Of a stretch of 64,000 bases of DNA, positions 58,671-64,000 are shown piece by piece. Below the pieces are notes generated by a model that saw only the letters and a list, made by a program, of their open reading frames with translations, ran no database searches and was not told where the DNA came from. Position 1 is the first letter of the stretch; each line of letters starts with the position of its first letter. The DNA is from Romanomermis culicivorax (Eukaryota > Nematoda > Enoplea > Mermithida > Mermithidae). The DNA is taken from the NCBI GenBank assembly GCA_963922205.1, contig CAWUHX010000013.1, positions 310,001 to 374,000 on the forward strand, in the 5' to 3' direction. The translations under genes were made by a program, and so were the position numbers.

Positions 58671-60008
58671 TCAGCGCGAGATCGCGCATAGATTCGCCTT
58701 GAGGGAATTTTCAAATGATTTCATTTGGTTTGGCGCTCCAGTCGTAACTGTTTGTGCCATATTGGAAAGTGACGTATTTTCGTCACGTGGCGCGTCTTGA
58801 TTAGCTCGTGCTATTCGTGGCAAGACCCTAGTGGTCTGGTAACAAAAATGTTTCAACCTGCTGATTGAAACGGTTTGGCGATTTAGCGGGTTGTCCCAAT
58901 GTACAATGGTGACAACGTTCTCCGCTTCTCGCGATATGTTCGTAACTATGAACGGACCAGACCATGGTAGTCCTAATTTTTTCTGCTTGTCTACTTTGAG
59001 CAGAACTCAATCATTTTTCTTGAACCCATTTTGTTTTGACTTTTTATCGAAGTATTTCTTCGATTTTTCGGCAGCACTCTGGATATTTTTAGCAATATCC
59101 TCGTAAAGGTTGACTAAATGATTGGTCAACACGAATTTGTATGCCTCAGCATTGCTGTCCGGCATTACAATATCGTATGCTTTCGATAAGTTTAACCCGA
59201 AGGTTGCCTCGTGACCTCTAAGCAATGAAAATGGGGATTGCCCCGTGGCTGCATGTGGTGTGGCATTATATGCAAACACCAGGGCTCTCAAGTATCTCGG
59301 CCAGTTATCTTTTTCCTCAATGGCCACCTTTCTGAGCTGTTTAATGAGTGTCTGGTTGAACCTTTCTACCATACCATTTCCTTGTGGATGGTAGGCTGTT
59401 GTAAAAACTTTCTGACACTCTAATAACTTGCAGATCTCTTTCATCAGATCCGAGGTAAAACAACCTCCTCTATCGCTGAGTAGTCTCCGTGGAGTCCCGT
59501 GCCTGAATACAATAGCTTGTAGAAAAGTATCTACAACGGTGCTAGCTGACTGATCTGGGATCAGTTCAGCTTCAACCCACTTTGTAAAATAGTCCTGAAA
59601 GACTATGACATACGGTCTCTTCTCACTGAGTGGAGAAATACCCACAATATCCACTGATACTATGTCAAAGGGACCTTGTGGAATAATTGGTATCAGTGGC
59701 GGAATTTCCGTGTTTCCCTGATTAGCCATTTGACAGAATGGACAAAACTTGATCCAGTGCCTTACATCCTTTTCAATTCCAGGCCACCAGAACCGTTTTT
59801 TAATCATAGCAAGGGTACTTTTGAACCCCTGATGAGTCATCATTACGGCACCGTGGTACTGGTGCAAAGTATTGTCCTTAAGGCAGGATGGGACGACCAC
59901 CTGATTGTCCGATCCCTGTCCGGCTTCGCGGTATAACACTTCATTTTGGATATAAAATCCACTATGATACTTGGTTGTCCCATTTGGACCCAATCTATCA
60001 AAGTATGG
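58671..60008 (-). pseudogene. Ty3/gypsy integrase (one internal stop)
   Basis: Follows RNase H in phase after TGA at 60009-60011. The zinc-binding HHCC region is visible (two His near LHQYHGAVMMTHQG, then CPFC). The catalytic DDE is complete: Asp in IVSVDIVG, Asp in LSDRGG, Glu in NGMVERFN. Another TGA (59007-59009) follows KKND. Translation in the same frame continues with a C-terminal GPF-type domain (PWSGPFIV) to 58671. Integrase inserts the cDNA copy into the host genome. The stop makes this copy inactive unless read through. Confidence 0.9.
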
Positions 60009-61079
60009 TCATAGTACTTCATCTTTTCTCTGCAAGAGGGCCATGAGATCATCTCTAATTAACCCTTTTGGCAATTCATCTTCTTTGGGGTCTGCCAAAG
60101 TAAACTCCTGTTCCTTTTCTGGGTATAACCAGGTTACTCTTTTTTCCTTACCTTTGTCCTGGTTTCCCCTACTTACCTTTTCGTTGACCTGATTGCCATC
60201 AGGCTGGATCTGAGCCTGATTACTCTTCTCCGCTTCTTTCGCCATGCTCTTTGTAGTTACGGCATTTACCAAGTCTGCAGGCGAGTTTGATTCTGGATCA
60301 CCCTCAGAATCTTCTGGATAAATTTGAGTGAACCTCGGACTCATATCAGTCCTCTGATTCTTCTTACCTTTTGGCTCCGGATATAACGGAGTACCGTCTT
60401 CAGGATTCCGATCTGTCAGAATTCTGAATCTCTTTACCAAATTGAGATGCTTTTTCTCAATTAGCTGTGCCTCAAGATCTTTCAGATTTTCGGACTCTCG
60501 TTTATCCTTTGAGAACATGTGTTCCCATTTTGGCGGTATCTTTTCCGTTTGATCGTCTGGTTCATCCATCCTGGACAAAAAGTCTGCCATGGCATTTTGT
60601 TTGCCAGGCACATACTCTAGCTTATGGTTGAACTGAGAGATGAATGAGTACCATCTCTTCAACTTACCATTGGTCATGGCATTGACCTTCATAGACAACA
60701 AAGGTTTGTGATCAGTTCTTATGATCACTCTATGACCTACTGGGTAGTGCTTGTATAACTTTAAGCCATACACAATTGCCAAGCACTCCCTTTCCGTGGC
60801 TGACCACTTTTTCTCATCCGCCTTTAAAATTCTGCTGTTATAAGCAATTACCCAGCGGTCTGACTTGGTCTCCTGGTAAAGGACTGCTCCTAGTGCCGTT
60901 CCGCTGGCATCTGTCTGAAGGACAAAGTCCGCAGACCCATCCAAAACTGGATACCTAAGGAATGGCACAGACAATAATGCTTCTTTCAGGCTTCTAAAAG
61001 CCTGATGGTGAACCTCCGTGACTTCCCAAACACAGTTCTTCCCAGTTAATTTATACAACGGTTCAGCGTGTTTAGCCAA
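60009..61079 (-). pseudogene. Ty3/gypsy RNase H and long linker
   Basis: RNase H degrades template RNA during reverse transcription. Motifs VLQTDASG, WSATERECLA, RTDHKPLL and the end NAMADFLSRMD are clear, with catalytic acidic residues in place. A linker of about 150 hydrophilic residues precedes the integrase. The frame is shifted by one base from RT; the two overlap near 61046-61083, where the RT reading derails just after WCKKFIP, so a one-base deletion is likely. It ends in TGA at 60009-60011 in phase with integrase. Confidence 0.9.
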
Positions 61080-62455
61080 ACCGGTATGAACTTTTTACAC
61101 CACTGCAACATACCTAAAAACCTTTGCAGTTTACGTTTAGACTGTGGGAATGGGAAATCATTTATAGCTTTGACCTTTTTCGGATCTGGGGAAACTCCAT
61201 CCGAATTTAAGATATGTCCTAAAAAATGAACTCTCTCCGGCAGGAATTCACACTTCTCTGGCTTCAAGGTCAAATGAGCCTTTCTTAGAGCTTGCAGGAC
61301 TAGCTCTAGATTAACTAGGTGTTCCTCAAACGTATTTGAGAACACAATTATATCATCTATATAGACTAGACAGATTTTCCAAACATATGGATGCAAAACT
61401 CTTCCCATCATACGCTGGAATTTGGCTGGCGCATTTTTTAGGCCAAAGGGCATAACTTTAAATTGATAAAGCCCCTCTTGGCATATGAAAGCAGTTTTTT
61501 CTTTGCTTTCCTCATCCATTGGCACTTGCCAATATCCTGATTTGAGATCTAAGGTAGTATAAAACTTGGCTTTACCTAAACAGTCTAGATAGTCATCCAT
61601 TCTAGGAATGGGATACTTATCATCCTTGGTAACGTCATTTATACCCCTAAAGTCCACTACTGGTCGCTTGGTACCATCCTTTTTACCTACAAGGAATAAC
61701 GGAGCTGCCCAAGGCGACTTTGATGGCTCAATTACACCCTTTCTGAGCATATCTTGCACATGCTCACGAACATGTGGCTGTAAATTTATAGCAGTCCTGT
61801 AGTACCTTTTTGCCACAGGGGCTGCATCGCCCGTATTGATTTTACAGGTCAGGTAGGGTGTAGTAGTTGGAGGATCATTGGGCAAGCTGAACACGTCTCT
61901 ATATTTTGCGAGACATCGTAGAGCTTGTTCCAATTGCTCTGATGGTATGTTGGATTTAGCCAGCATATTGTACAAAGCTTCCTTGAATGCTTTCTCATCT
62001 GATTGAGGAGCTTCAGGTCTAGCTTGAACTGCACAAGTTTGCAGCTTCTCCAGATCCTCAACTATTTTCCCCTTGAGTTGATCTTGGTTATCAGTATCAC
62101 ACAACACTGAATTAGTATGGCCAATTATTTGATTTCTTTTCAAATGGCATCCTGATCCTGTGTTGTTGGATACCATAACAACAAAATCATCTTTTGTACC
62201 ATCTACTATGGTACTATCAATGTGGAACCTTTCTTCATTCTCTTCAGACTCTATTATGATTCCATTAAGGCGATTTTCGCCTACCTTATCCCAAAGCTTT
62301 GCCCTCAGAAGTATATCAGTACCACTAGGTAAGTAGATGGGGTTCACACTTACCACTGGCACCGAAACCTTTAGCAGGCAAATCTTTGGCTGATATTGGT
62401 CGGCGACGCTCATTGTGGATTCGGTGGCGCTCGTGGTCATGACCTCTCCACAATT
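61046..62455 (-). pseudogene. Ty3/gypsy reverse transcriptase
   Basis: In phase with gag-PR after TAG at 62456-62458; first internal ATG at 62440. Residues show the complete RT order: KGVIEPSKSPWAAPLFLV, DFRGINDVTKDD, FYTTLDLKSGYWQVPMD, FGLKNAPAKFQ, the catalytic YIDD in LVYIDDIIVF, and the LGH..thumb region. The frame breaks near 61083, see RNase H. Apart from the flanking stop and frameshift the domain is intact, suggesting a relatively young copy. Confidence 0.92.
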
Positions 62456-64000
62456 CTATTGGGGCTGGTCCGGCGTCACGTATATCCGCTGCTGACGATT
62501 GTTGAGCATCATCGTTCTATTCCTGAAATCTATTATGGCTCCTACCTGAGGATGAGCCAAAAAGTCTGTACCTACTATAACATTTTCACCTGCTTCAGGA
62601 ATTACAATTGCTTTAACGGGGAACTGTCCACACAATGTATCCATCCTAAATTGGATATACCCATGGGCTTGGACTGTCTTACCGTTGGCTACAGTGACAT
62701 TTAATATCCTCGGATATTCAGTGTAATCTGGGCCCAAAGTTTCTTTCAGAAACTTAGCCGACATGACAGTGCACTGAGCTCCTGTGTCAATTAAAGCCAT
62801 TGTCTTACGACCTCCTATAACAACCTCAATGTGGAATGGGGCTGTCCTGGGGTACGTATCCAGCAAATGTTGTTCCTGAGGACTAGCTGGTGTGCCTCTC
62901 CTTATTACTTGTACTGATGGTACTACAGGTTGTGGTGCAATTGCATTCATTTGCACAATACTACCTAATACAACATTTGGGCAATTCACTCTCTGATTTA
63001 CTTCACCTAAAGGACTCATTTGTGATTGCCTTGCAACCATAACACTCGAATAGTCCTTCTGGGGTGGCTGATTTGTGAATTGACCCTGCTGAAGAGTCTG
63101 AGTCGGACCCGTAATAGCCTGAGGTGGCTGAGGATGCTGTAATGCAGCCTGCTGTTGGTACTGCTGCATCTGTTGGAACTGCTTCTGCAGCTCCTTTTGT
63201 TTCTTGAACTCCAGAAACTCATTGTAGTCGGAGTTCTGTAAATAACTTTCATGGCTATCCTGATAACCTGAATAGCCTATATTATACGCACCTCTGCCTC
63301 TGCTATTAAAGTTGGCATTAGGGTAACCTCCTCTACCTCTATAGTTACCTCTAGCAAAAGTGTTGAAGCCTCCCCTGTTGAAGGTAGGGAAGCTGGCTCT
63401 GCCTCTGCTCCTGCGCTCGGACAATACTCTCAATGTCCTGCAGTCTGCAGTATTATGTGTTATGTTCTTATGGAACTCACACCATGGCTTTGTCGGATCT
63501 CGGGAAACTTGACCTCCCTGACTGGTACTAGGTATGGCCACATCAGACCGATTTTCCGCTTGCCTGTTATCAACCTTTTGCTGGAGCTGGTCGAACCTTT
63601 CGACCAGTTGTACCATCTCTTTAGAGATTTTCAATAGAAGAGATTCTTTCTTACCTTTTTCTGTCTGAGCCCTAGGGGCTTCCCGAACTGGAATCTCCTC
63701 TATCTCAGGAGAATCACTCCTTGACCTTTGGGTTTGGGCCTGTACCTGATTACCTACAGTTTGATATGGTTGCCGAAACCTTTGCCTCTGGCCTTGTTGA
63801 TATCCTTCTGACTGGTTCCTAGCAACTACGGCAATTTCAGGATCATGCCCACTAGGCATACCTACTTCATTAATTACAATAGGATCCTGTTGTGTACCCT
63901 TGGGTCCATATCTCTGAAAGGCATTCCTATATCTACGTTCAATGTCATGAACTTCAACTGCTAGATCATACCAAGTTCTAAAGGTATGTTTTGAATTCTT
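62456..64000 (-). CDS. Ty3/gypsy gag C-terminus and aspartic protease, 5' partial
   Basis: The frame is open to the window edge. The part nearest the edge has a capsid-like TWYDLAVEVHDIERRYRN segment. Then come a Gln/Arg-rich region, a CX2HX4HX4C finger (WCEFHKNITHNTADC), an Arg/Gly-rich nucleocapsid stretch, a Gln-rich region, and the protease with ALIDTGAQCTVM and VIVGTDFLAHP motifs. So the element already has its own conventional gag, separate from the capsid-like frame downstream of integrase. It ends at TAG 62456-62458, beyond which RT continues in phase. Confidence 0.88.
   Translation of the reverse strand, partial: KNSKHTFRTWYDLAVEVHDIERRYRNAFQRYGPKGTQQDPIVINEVGMPSGHDPEIAVVARNQSEGYQQGQRQRFRQPYQTVGNQVQAQTQRSRSDSPEIEEIPVREAPRAQTEKGKKESLLLKISKEMVQLVERFDQLQQKVDNRQAENRSDVAIPSTSQGGQVSRDPTKPWCEFHKNITHNTADCRTLRVLSERRSRGRASFPTFNRGGFNTFARGNYRGRGGYPNANFNSRGRGAYNIGYSGYQDSHESYLQNSDYNEFLEFKKQKELQKQFQQMQQYQQQAALQHPQPPQAITGPTQTLQQGQFTNQPPQKDYSSVMVARQSQMSPLGEVNQRVNCPNVVLGSIVQMNAIAPQPVVPSVQVIRRGTPASPQEQHLLDTYPRTAPFHIEVVIGGRKTMALIDTGAQCTVMSAKFLKETLGPDYTEYPRILNVTVANGKTVQAHGYIQFRMDTLCGQFPVKAIVIPEAGENVIVGTDFLAHPQVGAIIDFRNRTMMLNNRQQRIYVTPDQPQ

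Larger units (their letters stand above)
51553..64000 (-). mobile_element. large Ty3/gypsy element with a post-integrase exonuclease/gag-like gene, partial
   Basis: Minus-strand order from the right edge: gag-PR, RT, RNase H, long linker, integrase, 1.2 kb spacer, exonuclease-nucleoprotein frame, then about 1.3 kb non-coding to a TG..-type border inside the + element's RT. Nothing in between resumes the interrupted RT, so 51553 to beyond 64000 may be one insertion longer than 12.4 kb. I could not find an LTR pair, so fusion of two nested elements remains possible. Confidence 0.6.

Noticed and set aside
52992..60011. Reassigned genetic code with TGA read as tryptophan
   Set aside because: Four in-frame TGA codons at tryptophan-like places look tempting, but the host genes here (RCOR ends in TGA) use TGA as stop, TGG is common, and two other interruptions are TAG.
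57177..62458. Programmed stop readthrough at every interruption
   Set aside because: One amber between protease and RT could be programmed, but six stops, including ones inside the exonuclease and integrase domains, plus a frameshift in RT, fit decay better.

Overview
This is an AT-rich eukaryotic (invertebrate) window. Three host loci with spliced genes (GT..AG introns, matching exon phases) sit in a thick layer of transposable elements. A nematode is plausible: a short degenerate run of the nematode-type telomere unit TTAGGC lies at about 29.3 kb, and the proline-rich retroelement ORF at the left edge reminds me of mermithid (Romanomermis-like) repeats. That attribution is from memory and unverified.

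Layout. 1-3695: 3' end of an LTR retrotransposon on + (GC-rich gag-like ORF, polypurine tract, 575-bp LTR). 4.8-14.8 kb (-): molybdenum-cofactor genes, a MoaC/MOCS1B gene and an eight-exon MoaA/MOCS1A gene, with nested DNA transposons in introns and spacers. 16.5-19.7 kb (-): a seven-exon CoREST (RCOR) co-repressor gene with an extra four-cysteine finger. 20-42 kb: a TE sea of LINE fragments, many hAT-type elements with 8-bp target duplications, and dispersed repeats with a GC-rich hairpin. 42.4-49.3 kb (+): a seven-exon NCBP3-like cap-binding gene; one intron holds a tRNA-like pseudogene and another a hAT element. 49.4-51.55 kb (+): a decayed Ty3/gypsy fragment cut off inside its reverse transcriptase. 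51.55-64 kb (-): a large Ty3/gypsy element running off the right edge, with gag/PR, RT, RNase H and integrase.

The most unusual item lies downstream of that integrase on the same strand. A reading frame of about 1,500 codons (57.4-52.9 kb, three in-frame stops) starts with a DEDDy 3'-5' exonuclease-like domain with all five catalytic positions present, continues through an unrecognised region and a charged coiled coil to a helical capsid-like domain, and ends in an RGG-rich tail. The left-edge element also places a gag/capsid-like, arginine-rich ORF directly before its 3' LTR. This suggests a lineage of LTR elements with an extra post-pol nucleoprotein gene, in one case fused to an exonuclease.

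The MOCS1 genes act in the first step of molybdenum-cofactor synthesis, RCOR in LSD1/HDAC chromatin repression, and NCBP3 in mRNA cap binding and export. I see no functional link between these neighbours beyond shared TE colonisation.
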